From Chrysomallon squamiferum (lineage: Eukaryota > Mollusca > Gastropoda > Neomphalida > Peltospiridae): a DNA stretch of 64,000 nucleotides. The stretch covers positions 10,151,095 to 10,215,094 of the forward strand of contig CM022671.1 of the NCBI GenBank assembly GCA_012295275.1. Reading direction: 5' to 3'. Positions 11,937 through 25,002 of the stretch are shown here, piece by piece. Under the pieces are notes generated by a model that saw nothing but the letters and a program-made list of their open reading frames with translations, was not told the DNA's origin and did no database searches. Numbering within the stretch: position 1 is the first letter of the stretch; each line of letters starts with the position of its first letter. Position numbers and translations under genes: made by a program.

Positions 11937-12619
11937 TTTCTTCCGAGTTACGAATCGACAAACTATTTAATAATCATATGTAATATTTTAAATAAACACA
12001 GAGATACACATACAGAGTACTGTTTTCTTCTCTGCTTCTGGATGTAAAATTATTTTATACACACACACGATTATTTTCTTTTATGAAACAAACAGGAAAA
12101 GGTGTAAAACATATGGAAAAGATAGATCTAATTAAATAAACATTTTAACCTACGGTCATGAGGCTTTGTACATATAAAACAGAAACTGAAGAAACCACCG
12201 CAACATACAGGGATCTGCTCTTGTCTATTCACTTGCCCATAGACAGAAGAGCAAGGCCTTTGATCAGTCTGATAGTAATGGCTTGAATGGGATATATCAC
12301 AGCAGACTGGCTTATTGATAGAACACATTTCTGAGTAAACAAGAACACATTTCTGAGATACTTGATTCTGCTCGTAAATACGAATGTTTTTACATTAAAA
12401 CTAAAATCAACATGATTTCTCACATCACGCTGATTGCATCTACATCTGTGAATTGACCAGTCTGACCTGTTTGAAACAACTCCAGTAATGTAATAACACA
12501 CACCCATACTCGGCAGTTTAATCTGTAACCAGACGTCGTGTGTAACTGAAGTTAATTCTGTTTTGGCTGGTGGGTGGATGGCTTGGTAAATGGACAGACT
12601 GAAGGATGGGTGGCGGAGT

Positions 12620-12706
12620 CATAGGGCGGGAAATTTGCTGTAAAGCTTCAATGCGCCATGTAATCATGACGTCACAAATTCAGTGGTAATGTGGTAAAAT
12701 GGCGGT
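12620..12706 (+). promoter_or_regulatory. Promoter-like cluster of E2F, CRE and YY1-like motifs
   Basis: In a locally GC-richer patch: GGGCGGGAAA (12624-12633, E2F-like), TGACGTCA (12667-12674, a perfect cAMP response element) and AAAATGGCGG (12696-12705, YY1-like and overlapping an ATG). This combination is typical of metazoan housekeeping core promoters, where the YY1-like site sits at the translation start. No downstream gene was identified, so its function is inferred. Confidence 0.35.
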
Positions 12707-12800
12707 GTTGAAGTGTTTTCTAACAATATTATTGTACTGTCATACTTGTTATCAGCGCTCACTGGTCGCCCCAAATAATAAAATAATAACATGGATGTAA
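12699..12800 (+). CDS. Possible short ORF or first coding exon (33 codons)
   Basis: Begins at the ATG inside the YY1-like AAAATGGCGG motif. It encodes Met-Ala-Val-Leu-Lys-Cys-Phe followed by a hydrophobic stretch (LTILLYC), which could be a secretion or mitochondrial targeting leader. It ends at a TAA after Trp-Met. The last codons contain GTAAAA, a weak possible splice donor, so this might be a first exon with undetected partners. It may equally be chance; the only support is the promoter-like setting. Confidence 0.18.
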   Translation: MAVLKCFLTILLYCHTCYQRSLVAPNNKIITWM

Positions 12801-12844
12801 AAAATATAATTTCATATGAAATAATATTCGTGCTAAATATACAC

Positions 12845-12845
<1 letters not shown>

Positions 12846-12895
<50 letters not shown>
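12846..12895. repeat. (TTA)n microsatellite
   Basis: About 17 perfect TTA units. It reads as poly-Ile on the minus strand. Confidence 0.95.
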
Positions 12896-13564
12896 TTTAT
12901 CAAATCTTAGTTCCATATATGTTCATGATTTCTTTTCCATAATTATATTGATAAATGACATACTATATGGCTGGCTGGATTGGAATATATCCCTTTAGGA
13001 TAAAACTTATGAAATTTTGATCCTTGGGCCCTTCACTCCTCAGGCCAGATTTTAAATAAAGATTAATCATTTAATTAATCAGTTCTTACCAAATGTTAAA
13101 CTTTTTTCAAATACCTTTAGGGAATTGCTTAGACTGCCTTAGTATTGTTTACGTGTTTATTTCACAATGAACCCCGATTATGGTTTATTTTAGATCGGTC
13201 ACTGACCTTTAAGATAAATTAATTTCTGTATGTCATGGACGAGTAGTTTCTTTATTATTATTAATCTACATAAATATTTTTCTGATTTCTCTTTCTGTCA
13301 CAAAAGATGTTGGCTGTGTGTGCCGAGGAGCTCAAGGCTAACCACGCTGATCCACATATACCACGCTAAGCGATTTGACAAATATTAAAAACATCTGTTG
13401 TGAGTTCATGAATATTTATACTGTTTACTGCGTCACAGCAGATTTAAAAAGCAGTTTTCATATAGCAAATTAAACATCTGAAACTACAACCCACGCAGCT
13501 GATCTACCGACTGAACATAACTCTTCAAAACACAAACTGTTTTCAGTTACACTGGCGTGCTTGG

Positions 13565-13792
13565 TGGTGGTAGGGGGCGGGCCGAAGATTAGGTGGCCCA
13601 GGGTATCAGAGAAAAGAATTTTATAACAAATTTGGTTGATTTATATTTAAATCGAATGAAATGTTTATTTTAGGTTTCATCTGTGTTTACATATTCAAAA
13701 CATCTCAGTACTTATACTTGAGTCTCTGGGGCAAATAGTCAAGGAATTAGCCCCGGGCATCACCAGACTTCTGCACCCCACTGATCAGTTAT
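13565..13792. mobile_element. Possible short inverted-repeat element (MITE-like)
   Basis: The GC-rich left arm (about 13568-13600) and the reverse complement of the right arm (about 13750-13790) align as GGGG, GAAG, GGTG, GCCC and GGG blocks with small indels, flanking an AT-rich interior of ~150 bp. This suggests a decayed non-autonomous DNA transposon. The target-site duplication is not clear. Confidence 0.3.
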
Positions 13793-14365
13793 AGTCAAAT
13801 TTTATGATACATTGCTTAAGAAGTCTTTATTATTGTTGTTGTTGTTGTTATTGGTGGTGGTGGTGGTATTTATTTATTTATTTGTCTCCTACAGTTAAGG
13901 ATCGAAACATGGTATTACATTTTACTGGAGTTAAATACGTAGATTTATTATAAATTATCTCTAATTATTTAATATACTATACAGTGTCATAGAGAATAAA
14001 CTGAAATCCGTTTACCTTGAAAACAAACCTTCGTATTTTCAGTCCAGGTAGAAATTTTATTCTAAAAAACATTTTATTTTATATTTTTTATATTTCCTGA
14101 TTTTAAAATCTCATCAGTTTATTCTTGTTGATATAAACGCATCTTGAAAAATATTTACTGCTTCCTTTTAAAAACAAACTGATAAATTTTAAATAAATAA
14201 GTTAACGTTTCTACGAGTTAACATGTTTTTTATTTAGTTAATTACATACCTACGTATCTATTTCATTTCTTATTTACGTACTTACATACTTACTTTGGGC
14301 AATATAATTTTACAATTATCATTATTATTTATAGTAGAATGTTTGCAGGGTTTTGTTTTCATTAT

Positions 14366-14460
14366 TATTTTATTTTATTTTATTTTATTTTATTTTATTT
14401 ATTTATTTATTTATTTTTATTTTTTATTTTATTTATTGATTGATTGATTTATTTTTTTGC
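14366..14460. repeat. (TTTTA)n to (ATTT)n microsatellite
   Basis: A pentanucleotide run grading into a tetranucleotide run and then GATT units. Confidence 0.9.
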
Positions 14461-15970
14461 TGTAACTAAAAAAAAAAAATAATAATAATTATACATAAAA
14501 AAAGAAGAAGAAAAAAGTTTTAGCACATTATCTTAATTATAAGAGGGTAAAACGATATGGCTTAATCAATGCATTTGTTCTAAATATATATATAATCCAT
14601 TATCACCTTCTGCTTTAGATACGACCTTTGAGTTTTTGCAGTAAACAATTACAGCAATTTCCTGTTACAACATTTATGTCTAGATGACGGATATAAATGT
14701 TATTCTTTGTTAACAAAATCATTCCAGGGGCAGACAATACGGAATTTCAAGGATTCATCAATTATGCATATTCCAGTCAAATGAATATTTTTAAAACTTC
14801 TCCGTTTTATTACTTTCAATGCAGTATGAAAGTAGTTTATGCTTTTATAACTTACATCTCTATACATTTATTCATCGGCAACTTTCTAAGTCAGATATAT
14901 GTCTCCTGTTCTTTTCTGTTTTCCTCTTCATCCCTATACACATATTCATTCTAGATCACAAGAAAAGTAACAGTGGTAAACGTTTATGTCATTTTGCTTG
15001 TGTTTGTTAAGGAGCGCTGGGTCAACTTGTTTGTATTAATCCTTTTTTTAAAAAATATAAAAATTATAAACTAGCATGCCCTTAGGATATGCACATTGCA
15101 TAAGGGTATCTAAAAATACATGTATAAACCAAACTATTTGAAAATTGTACTTTGAGCGCTTATATTTTATCAAATATCATTTGTGTTAATGCGTTTAACA
15201 AATATATTGATTAATTCACTGTTTTTACTCTAATATTTTGCTTTTGTTTTATCATTTTGGTATTCTGTTTGAAAATATGGCATAATATAAATATAAATAA
15301 TATAAACAATAAATGGCATTTTGTGAATAAACATACTAATATGATGTATGCAAACATATTAAGTTGGAATGATAAAAATGTTATATCTGTTTGTAAACAG
15401 AAAATATTATATTAATTTTTACAAGAGGGAATTTTCTATATATTCATCTCTCACTCTCTCTTTATTTATTGTTTTGGTTATGCGATTATTATCAGCGAAA
15501 GTGATCACTCGACGTTACTAAACAAATTTATGAATTTTCTCATACTCGATAACGTAGTAGTTTTCCTTGTAGCATTTTTAATCTTCTCTGAGTTCAGTAT
15601 TTTTAACATTTATTCTTTCAGCTGTTTATCCATCTCGTCTCCTTCTTCTTATTTTTCCTTACACGGTTCTCACTATTTTTTACTGCTGTATGATTAAATA
15701 ATAGGTTATATATTTTTTTATATTCTTCTTTTTCTTGTTCAAATTCTCATTTTTACTGCTTTTACTGCTTATTACATGTTAGTTTTGCTTCTCTTTATTC
15801 TTCTTTTTCTTCAGCATCGTTACATTACCTTCTCATTTATAATACTAATTAAAAGGAATGTATTATATTCTTTCAATTCAGATTTCCATTTACTGCATCT
15901 TTAATTATTTATAAAGCTAACACAAGACATAAAATACATTTTTCTCCATGCATCTGCAGTGCAGTTACTG

Positions 15971-16009
15971 ACAAAGCACTTGTTCCACAAAGACGTCTTT
16001 GTCACAAAG
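15971..16009. promoter_or_regulatory. Cluster of four ACAAAG sites around a 16-bp palindrome
   Basis: ACAAAG occurs at 15971, 15987 and 16004 on the plus strand and 15997-16002 on the minus strand. The middle two form the perfect palindrome ACAAAGACGTCTTTGT (15987-16002). ACAAAG is the core recognised by SOX HMG-box proteins and overlaps the TCF/LEF core. Inverted pairs are typical of dimeric SOX sites. Enhancer function is inferred only. Confidence 0.35.
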
Positions 16010-16364
16010 CCTGGATGCTTGATTAAACCTTACGCCGGTTGTAGGCGAAGCAGAAATCTGTGACACGAATAGCTGTTACATGTAGCTTTTATTTTGTTTG
16101 CATTAGCAAGTCGATATACACAGTCTGAAAGATTAGGTTGTAATGAAGCCTGCTCAAACAGTAGTTTTGTACATCGTTGTTGCAGAGAAGTAAACACTTA
16201 TGATGAAGATAATCCGACTGAGAGTGATTCATAAACATTCACAACAGATTGGCCATGTACAGTATTTTGGCGCTGTGTTTGTTACACTGTTGAATCATGA
16301 AATTATATTCAAATGTTTAATGTCAAACAGCTAATATTATTTACATGCGTTATTATTTGGATGT

Positions 16365-16480
16365 TTGTATGTATGTATAAACGAATGTATGTAAGTGCAT
16401 AAGTATGTATGAATGTGTCGATGTGTGTGTCTGTATTATTTTATATGCATATGTAAATGTATTTATGTGTGTATGTGTAT
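16365..16480. repeat. Degenerate (TGTA)n tract
   Basis: Interrupted ATGT/GTAT units, partly decayed. Confidence 0.75.
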
Positions 16481-17375
16481 ATGGGTGATAACCTCTTAAA
16501 GTCATATCTGCCAATAGTCATACACTTTAATCAACAGTTCAGTGTTCTCTTCACGTGGTCTCTGCACACAATGATAATGGTACTGAGAACGGAAGGAAAA
16601 CAGAAATACTATGTAAAGATTTATTAATTTTATTGAGACTGCTGAGATTTACGCAAATTTCGAAGAATTACGTCATCCGGATCTCAGTATATTTAATAAT
16701 ATGTGAACAGCGGTTTCAAATTACTAAAAATTATATGTAAACGCATGTATAAAGTCATTTTTCTCAAACTAATATACAAAAGCAAATATCTATTCCTGAT
16801 CACATGTGCAAATGATTATACATTTTTTTTCCACACATGATGAAAACACGCTTTTATAAGTAACTTACTAACACGGCCCATCAATCAGCTCTACTCTGGA
16901 GCAGTCCAGTTAAGTTTAGGTGTGCTAGGCAAAGAATTCCACCTCTGACCGTGTGTATGTGTATGTGCGTGCATTTCTGTATTTACGTGTATTGTTAGGT
17001 ACATAGGCAAATTAGTTATTGCTAGGAATAATTTATACAAACATTTTCCACATTTTAATGCATTTAGAGTGGAAATAATTTTTGGTACGCATATAAATAT
17101 TATTGGCTAACAGCTATTTGACTTTTTGAATACGTTGTAAAGATATTATGCACAGGTGATTACAACACATCGGTAAATACGGATTTTACACACGAATAAT
17201 TAAAATGGGTGGGATTCAAAAATGTTTCATGGGCGCTAAGTGAAAAAATTTGACTTGCTGTAATCGCCTTCATCTCATAAGAACATTGTACAGCTGATAG
17301 ACTGACTGAAAGACTGAATACCTGAAACGTTGACCAACTCACTGAGTGATTGACCTGTTTGAGTGGACCAACTGA

Positions 17376-17660
17376 CGTACACCCAAACATACATACACAC
17401 ATACATAGATACATACACGCATACACACCTACACACATGCATACATACATACATACACACATACATAGATACATACATACACACATACACACATACACAC
17501 ATACACACATACACACATGCATACATAAATACATACACACTTGCATACATATATATACATACACACATATGCACATATATACAAGATACATAGATACACA
17601 CATGTATACATACATACATACACATACACACATTCAAACATACATAACACACACAAATTT
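17376..17660. repeat. (ACAT)n/(ACAC)n tract
   Basis: About 285 bp of ACAT and ACAC units with TAGATACA variants. It produces long Cys/Val/Tyr or His/Thr/Tyr open frames on both strands, which are artefacts. Confidence 0.92.
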
Positions 17661-18561
17661 ACTTAAATAAATATATGCATACAGACATGCACACATACGT
17701 ATATACTTATATGCATATATATTCGCATATATGAGTGCATATATTTTCAGTTATACTGAAGAATATCATTTGTGGTGTAAATTTGATGACTCACGGATAC
17801 AACTATTTTCACTTTAGCAATTTTGTTAATGGACCACAGCAAACATTATTTAATGTCTACATGCTAGGAATTGTCCCAGTTTTAGCAACACACGTGTTAT
17901 AGCTGACTGACCAAGTGTTAAAGATTTTTCATGGCTGTAAAATCGTGTTTTGTGTATATTTTCTCATGTTTTGTAGATATCGTGTAATTAGGTATGCATG
18001 GTATTATTATGCAAATATAGATACTGACATGCATGCACATGAATATATATGCACAGTTTATAAACGAAACAGGTGAGAGATAGTACGTAGAAAACTAAAT
18101 TCATTAGACATCAATGATGTTTCATAAGATAAAATATATAGATAGATACATAGATACAGAGATAGGTAGACAAATTAGATAGTTAGTCAAACAGACAAAA
18201 TAAATTTAAAAAAGTAAAATAAAATAAAAACAGTAATAATACTTTTTTTGAAAATAATTTATCTGGTGTACAACTTTACAAAACTTCTAACAAATAATAA
18301 TTTCAAATTAAGTGTTTATAAATATTTCCTTATACGTAATTTCCACACTTCAACAAGGAAATCATTAAATTACATTACATACCGATGTTAATATTCGTGG
18401 AGTACGGCTTAAGTATTTTATTTATCCATATGACGTCCTAAATTAAAAATATATATAATAAGATATACACAGTCAAATGTCAAGGATACCATGAATTTCA
18501 GAACTGTGTTTTATTTAGATAGTTTCAGAGGTAAAGTTAATTATTAAACTTACCAGCATAT

Positions 18562-18580
18562 TTCTTCTTCTTCTTCTTCT

Positions 18581-18661
<81 letters not shown>
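18562..18661. repeat. (TTC)n followed by (GA)n
   Basis: A short TTC run abuts an 80-bp perfect GA tract, so the pyrimidine-rich strand switches at 18581. Confidence 0.95.
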
Positions 18662-18664
<3 letters not shown>

Positions 18665-18721
18665 CTAATATACAGAAGAAAATAGAAATGGAGATGATGA
18701 TGATGACGACGATTATTTTTA

Positions 18722-18725
<4 letters not shown>

Positions 18726-18780
<55 letters not shown>

Positions 18781-18884
18781 TTAATCGACCACCTTCAAAA
18801 AAGCCAACAGAACAAAAAAAAAAAAAAAACCCTAAAAAAAACCCCAAACAAACAGAAAAACAAACAAACAAACAAACAAACAAA
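18726..18884. repeat. (ATT)n, poly-A and (CAAA)n compound
   Basis: ATT repeat (18726-18778), then unique sequence, A-rich runs, and a CAAA repeat (18845-18884). Confidence 0.9.
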
Positions 18885-20170
18885 ATAAAAAATAAATTAA
18901 TGAATTAAGAAGAAGAACATGAAAATTAAATATAAATAAATATTGAAACAAAAATATGTTTACACACTTGATTAGGTATATAGCCTCCCACACATGCTTT
19001 GAAATAAATACTCATTACAAACGAAAACATTTTTTTTTTCCCTTTTAAGTCATATCCTCTAAGGAAATTGTTAAAATGCCATTACGAAAACATAATTATG
19101 TTAATATACGCGGAACACAAAAGATAAATCTGCTAATACCTACATGACATACTGGTTTAAAACTGTATATGATTAACTGAACATACAGTTTCAGGCCTTT
19201 TTTTTCTTAGTTTCTTTCTTTCTTTTTTTAGTTTTTCTTTTATGCATTTTATTTATTGTTTTAAAAGAAAATGATTTATTTATTTATATTTTTAAGTATT
19301 AACTACTTTTTACAGAGACAAATAGTGTGAAAGAAAAAAATGAAAAAGTGAAAGAAAGAATAAGGTCATTTATTTTGTATATTTTATTGTATATTATTAA
19401 TATTATTATTCTATTTATTTTATTTATTTTATTTTTTTATTTTATCTTATTTTATTCTTTACACAGATGATTGATAACCATGAATTTATATATTTGGCAT
19501 TCACAAAATTATTTTAACTTAATTCAAGTTAAGCAATATAATAACTAGTAATCTGTTTTTAGAAGGTAAACGCCTTCCTATATAGTTCATCTTAGAAAAC
19601 TTCATTTCAAATTCCAAAACTTAAATATAATTATTTCCGTGTACAATATTTCCAGGCCTCTCCAAGCTATGAACTCAGTAATAAGGAAATCATAAATAAA
19701 ATCCCACCATTACATGAACTTGGTATTTAGCATAGAGTCTGTTAAACATCCATGATCTACTGAATAAAAATGTATGGGATAATATATTATATAAACAATA
19801 AATGTGGATTTGAGTTCACGAGTTGTGACGTCAGAACAATGGTTTTAAGGGTTTTCCTTGTTACCCGTGTGTATTATTATGTATCAGCTTTATCAGAAAA
19901 TGTTAAAAAACAGTGATAAAAAAAAAGGTAAGGAAGACTGGAGAGCGAGGATAAGAGATAGATGAATAGATGGGTGGTTAGATGGATAGATAGACAGATT
20001 AAATATACATTTCCATGTGCGTCATTTCCACCTTTTTTTTATACTGATTTGTGTTCCAGCCATAATGTTAAACTTTATCTAATCTTTATTATTCGGTTTC
20101 TTTTACTTATTAAAAATATTAGATTATAATTATGATGTACTGAGCAATATATAAATGTTAATTAAGAAAA

Positions 20171-20281
20171 TTATATATATATATATATATACACTCACAT
20201 ACACACACACACATATATATATACACACATGTATGTATGTATATATATATATGTGTGTGTGTGTGTGTATGTGTGTGTGTG
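20171..20281. repeat. (TA)n(CA)n...(GTAT)n(TG)n compound, self-complementary
   Basis: TA then CA units on the left and TATG/TG units on the right make the tract an imperfect inverted repeat around 20225. Confidence 0.85.
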
Positions 20282-20753
20282 TTCATCTGTCTTTGTGAGT
20301 TATTCCCTTAAATAATTTTTAATTAGAAGGTTAAAGTTTAAACAGGTTCATTTATTTATTTAAGTATAACGTTTAAATAAAAAATAAAAAAATATTAAAA
20401 TGAAATAATAATGGATATCATGGTATTCGTTTGCTGTTCTTAAATAAGATGAATATGTTGGCACACATGAAATGTAGGTGTCCTTGACATGCAGGAAAAT
20501 TCCATAAACTGAGTTTACTGTGAGCAGAAAATCTGAGAAGTGAAATGTGAAAATTAAATGATTTATAGTTGCATTTGCTTTTCGAAAACAATATATATAT
20601 ATATGTGTGTGTGTGTGTGAGAAGAAGAAACCCATTCGTTTTGCTGGATTGATGTGTTAATTTGTTTAGAAAAACATAACTGCAGAAGAAACAGAAACTG
20701 TCTTTCGAGATGAAGGACGAAGGTCAGTTTCTGAATAACTGTTGTGGTGTACT

Positions 20754-20755
20754 AT

Positions 20756-20839
<84 letters not shown>

Positions 20840-20840
20840 T
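20754..20840. repeat. (TTTA)n(TTA)n microsatellite
   Basis: Tetranucleotide repeat switching to a trinucleotide repeat at about 20788. Confidence 0.93.
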
Positions 20841-22666
20841 TAATCTCAGTAATTTATATATTCATTTTTAATTTGAAAGATGAAATTATTATTTTTTTTT
20901 TTTATCGTCAGATTCATCCTGAGGGCTATCAGTCCAGATCCACGAACAGAAGAAAAAAAAACAAAAACAAACAAATAAAAATAAAATAAATTGCAGATAC
21001 CAAATCACTATAAAAAAATTATTGAACGATTATTTTAACTTTTTCTTAGCCAAAAATCGGGTAAAGGGAGATAACTCCAACATCCTCAGGTTTATTTATT
21101 TATTTTTTAATACTAAATTTAGGGTTCGTTTCTAGTGAAATTATTTACAAAATATCATATTTTTCACTTATTATTTTAGTTTTCTTTTATTATTTATGAT
21201 GTGAATTTTCTATTTCTTCCAAAAGATTATTGAAACAATAAACTTGTACTTTCGTAATACATTGTCTTTTATTGTTTTCTTGATTTTAATCCTTCATTCA
21301 TGTCATTAAAGGTCATTTATTTAAATATTTTATTTTTATTTATTTATTTTTTTTTTTTTTTAATTACAGTTATTACTGAAATGTTGCTGGGATGTGTTTT
21401 TTGGGGGGTGGTTTCTATGTGATTTTTTTGGTTGTTGTTGTTTGTTTGTTGTGTGTTTTTTCTTCATCTTTCTTTCTGTTCTGTTTTGTTTTGTTTTGTT
21501 TTATTTTGTTGTTGTTGTTGTTGTTTTTTTTTTTGTCGCTGTTAATTTTTTATTTATTTATTTTTTGTTTGTTTAATAAACAGCAGGGTAATTATTTATA
21601 TGCATCTTCCTGAAGACAAGGAAATTAATTTTTTGGCTATACAGCAATCAAGGGCAACTAAAATAGCCGGAATTAGTCCTTTCCTCAGAGTAGGATTGAT
21701 CGCGACAGCTTTGATGCCAGATCTTTGTGTTTTAACCGTCGAGCTTTGACAAAGAAAATATATCATTCGAAATTGTGAACGAAAGTAGGCACGTGATCTT
21801 TTGCTGTACGAAAACGGGATTCTGACTTGACACCTTTCGCTTTGTAATTCTATTTTCAAAATATTCTTTTCAGAATATTCGTTTTATTCAGTACTAAAGC
21901 TTCATTAAAGTTTTGTTTATTCTTACCCGTATTGTCTTTTAAATGTATTGAATATTTAATCAAAGAAAGAAAAAAGAACTTTTTATTTGTTTGTTTGTTT
22001 GTTGTTGTTTTTGTTGTTTTCTCCATGAGAACAGACTATTTCATAACAGTGGTTTACATGTTTAACTAATTGTTATTCTACACTGCGAGATACGTCACCC
22101 CAGCCACTCAAGATTGTAAAAAATCTTTTTGTTTAAAAGAAAACAACACAGTTTAAAATAGCAGTTTAAAGCTTTCTGTTTATTGCTTCAACGATAACGG
22201 TTATATAATCTCTCTTGTTTACAGCTTTCAATATTTATAAACAAACACAAACAGACATTTCATTAAAAATCGTTACAGTTTTTTTATGTACAAACGCAGA
22301 ATCATTGAACTGAAATATAAACAATATTTTGAGTCGTAAAAAGAAATGGGATTAAGTAGGGTTTTCTTTTTCCTTCTTCTTTGTGTGTGTGTCCGTCCTT
22401 TTCGTCTAAGACGTAAGAATTCACATGGCCTGTAAATGAAAAGACTGTATTATTACTAGACTGCATATAGGACAGTAACCATTTCCATGACATACGTGAC
22501 TGAAGACAATAAACTGTTCCTTTGCTTGATCAATTTGCTCACAACAGCCATGATTCAAAATGTTTGATTTGCAGTAATTATGATAAATATGTTTAGGAAT
22601 GTAACAGTTTCGCTAAATCACAGTTAACTGGAAGCAAAGTGGACTTAATTCGAAAAAAGGAAAATA

Positions 22667-22815
22667 AAATACAAATTAAACTTAAAGTAAGAAAAATAAA
22701 ATACAGATTAAACCTAAAGTAAGAAAAATAAAATACAACAACCTAAAGTAAGAAAAATAAAATACAAATTAAACTTAAAGTAAGAAAAATAAAATACAAA
22801 TTAAACTTAAAGTAT
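22667..22815. repeat. Minisatellite, ~32 bp unit, four to five copies
   Basis: Unit contains AAAGTAAGAAAAATAAAATA followed by CAAATTAAACTT. One copy is shortened at ACAACAACC near 22735. The copies are otherwise nearly identical. Confidence 0.92.
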
Positions 22816-24900
22816 CTTCTGCATAGGATCAGTTCAGTAAAATACATATTTTTATTTCAATCTAAACAGTGACATGTCTTTATTCAGAATAACTCAAATT
22901 AATTTTTCTTTTCCATTAGAAATTGCGTACTTGAATAAATGTAAATTTTAAAAATCCAAACAATGTTCAAATTCAAAAAGATTGAAATAAAAAAATGACC
23001 ATTCAGTGGCTAAATATACCTACAGATACAGTCACAGAATCTATAGTAATAACAGCAATCAATAGCAACATAACCATATAACAGTAATTATATTGATATA
23101 CAGTATCTCTTTTCATGATACTCGTAACATTATACAACCACACATTATTGCTACGCACATTATATATATAAGAATGTTAGGTTGCTCAAGGACAAATATA
23201 TTAATGCACAGGCACGAATACATATCATATAATATCTGCATTACACACTGTAATTATATTCAGGTAGACATATAAAACATGAATTCACAATGTATTATAT
23301 AATTATAAACTTTGTTGGCAGTTATATACATGATTTTAATTTATGTGATACAGAACCTGTAATATTTATTATCCGTCATCAGATTATATATGACTATCTG
23401 CCGGTTTCCGATTATGACGTATTCAGACGTATTATTATTAATAATAATATCACAAACAGAGTTTCTTTTTAACTAAAAATCGGATCGCAAGTGAGATAAA
23501 AAAAAAAATAATAATAATAATAATAATAATCGCCAGAAATTTTAGCCTATGTACAAAGCAGGTCTATGTACATAATATATAACACATACAAATTATTTTT
23601 GTTAAATGCACGTTTCACGCAACTGTCACATTAATGCTACAGTATAATTTCAGATCCAGTTAGTCTGACTGTTCGGTCTGATGTAGAAATGACATAAATT
23701 CTGTACAAGAGAGTTTTTATAATGGTATATTACAGTAATCACAATAACAATAATATTGTTATTATTGCAGAAAATAAAAAGTTTCACAAAATTGTTGTTC
23801 TAATGTGCAGTGTGCTAATATTCTAAGATGAACAGATGGAAACTTACACAACAATATGATCATATAAACTAAAAGAATCAAATGTACAGGAAAAATGATA
23901 TTTTGAACATTATAAATCAGATACTGTGATATAGAAAAATCGTTAGTAAGTTAGTAAGTTTCAAGGTGATTATTAAAGTAACAATAAAGTGCAAAAAATA
24001 TTTCGTATTAAAGAAACTGCTATATTTTTAAGTCAATAATAAATAGCTTATGATCGTTTGTAAAAGTAACAAAACTGAAGTCAAAATTAAAACATGTGAG
24101 TTGCTAAAAACAAAAGACTGCATATTGAAAAACAGAGCAAAACTACAACTGGTGTTAACAACAGGACAACTAGTTCGTTGATCATATGCAAATAAACAGC
24201 ATTATACCATATTATAATGTCTATTATTTCACAAAATACAACCTTTTAGAAATTAGATAAGAATTCTGGATATTAAAATATGGTTGCACAAAATTATTAT
24301 TATTATTGTCGTTGCTATTGTTATTATTTATTTATATATTTAATGTTTCTGAATTTCAGAATATTTCTCTGCACTATCTTTCGAAGTTTATATTACAAAA
24401 GAGTTTTCGCTGGGAAACATTACTAACGTGTCTGTACATTATACTAAACTAAATTCTTTTTCCCCTTAGTGCTGGTGTTGAAACATTAACTGTGTGTTAA
24501 ATACAAAAACGTTATATGGTAATGCACTAGACAGGTCGTTGAACGTATGTACACAACAGAAATGTTTGCTTTTGTCTGAAGGGCAAAACAGACTTAAGAC
24601 AATGAATCTGTTGTTATCAGTTCTGTTTAATTTGGAAACAAAATTAAACTCTACGTCATCGTGTAAACCGATCAACAAACCACAGAAATGTTAAATGTAC
24701 GACATTAAAAAGAGAGAAAACAAGAGAAGTAACGGGACTGGTTTAAAGGACAGAGAGTTAAATAGATAAGTCAGAATGATGACAAAACTGTACAGGGACA
24801 GATGAAAGACAAAATGAAACAGCAAACTGATTCACAGAGAGAGATAGAGTAAAGCCAAAAATAGAGAGATAGAGTTAGGAAGAGATAAACAAGAACAGTG

Positions 24901-24901
24901 A

Positions 24902-24986
<85 letters not shown>

Positions 24987-25002
24987 AGAAGAAGAAGAAG
25001 AA
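24901..25002. repeat. (AC)n(AG)n(AAG)n compound microsatellite
   Basis: Three adjoining simple repeats with sharp junctions at about 24919 and 24982. Confidence 0.95.

Larger units (their letters stand above)
7552..12600. other. Intergenic DNA upstream of the 462-residue gene
   Basis: The first few hundred bases should include the 5' UTR and promoter of the minus-strand gene; no TATA box or initiator is clear. The remainder holds a 25-bp poly-T (8401-8425), T-rich (ATTT)n DNA (9255-9325), a degenerate tandem array (9400-9920), an (AT)n block (11098-11176) and a 25-bp minisatellite (11862-11936). No exon recognised. Confidence 0.6.
12901..22170. other. Long gene-free AT-rich region
   Basis: No exon recognised on either strand. 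Contents: a possible small inverted-repeat element (13565-13792), (TTTTA)n/(ATTT)n (14366-14460), a site cluster at 15971-16009, TGTA-rich DNA (16365-16480), an ACAT tract (17376-17660), GA and ATT tracts (18562-18778), a TA/CA/TG compound tract (20171-20281), a TTTA/TTA tract (20754-20840) and T-rich DNA at 21335-21590. A GC-richer patch at 21600-21860 contains a CACGTG near 21790. It has an open minus-strand frame without recognisable homology. Confidence 0.6.

Noticed and set aside
17160-17670. Cys/Val/Tyr- and His/Thr-rich frames on both strands
   Set aside because: Produced by the ACAT/ACAC repeat. Both strands and several frames are open, as expected for a stop-free repeat.
21596-21859. 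87-codon minus frame in a GC-richer patch
   Set aside because: Composition is plausible, but no domain, no clean splice sites and no match to a family I know.
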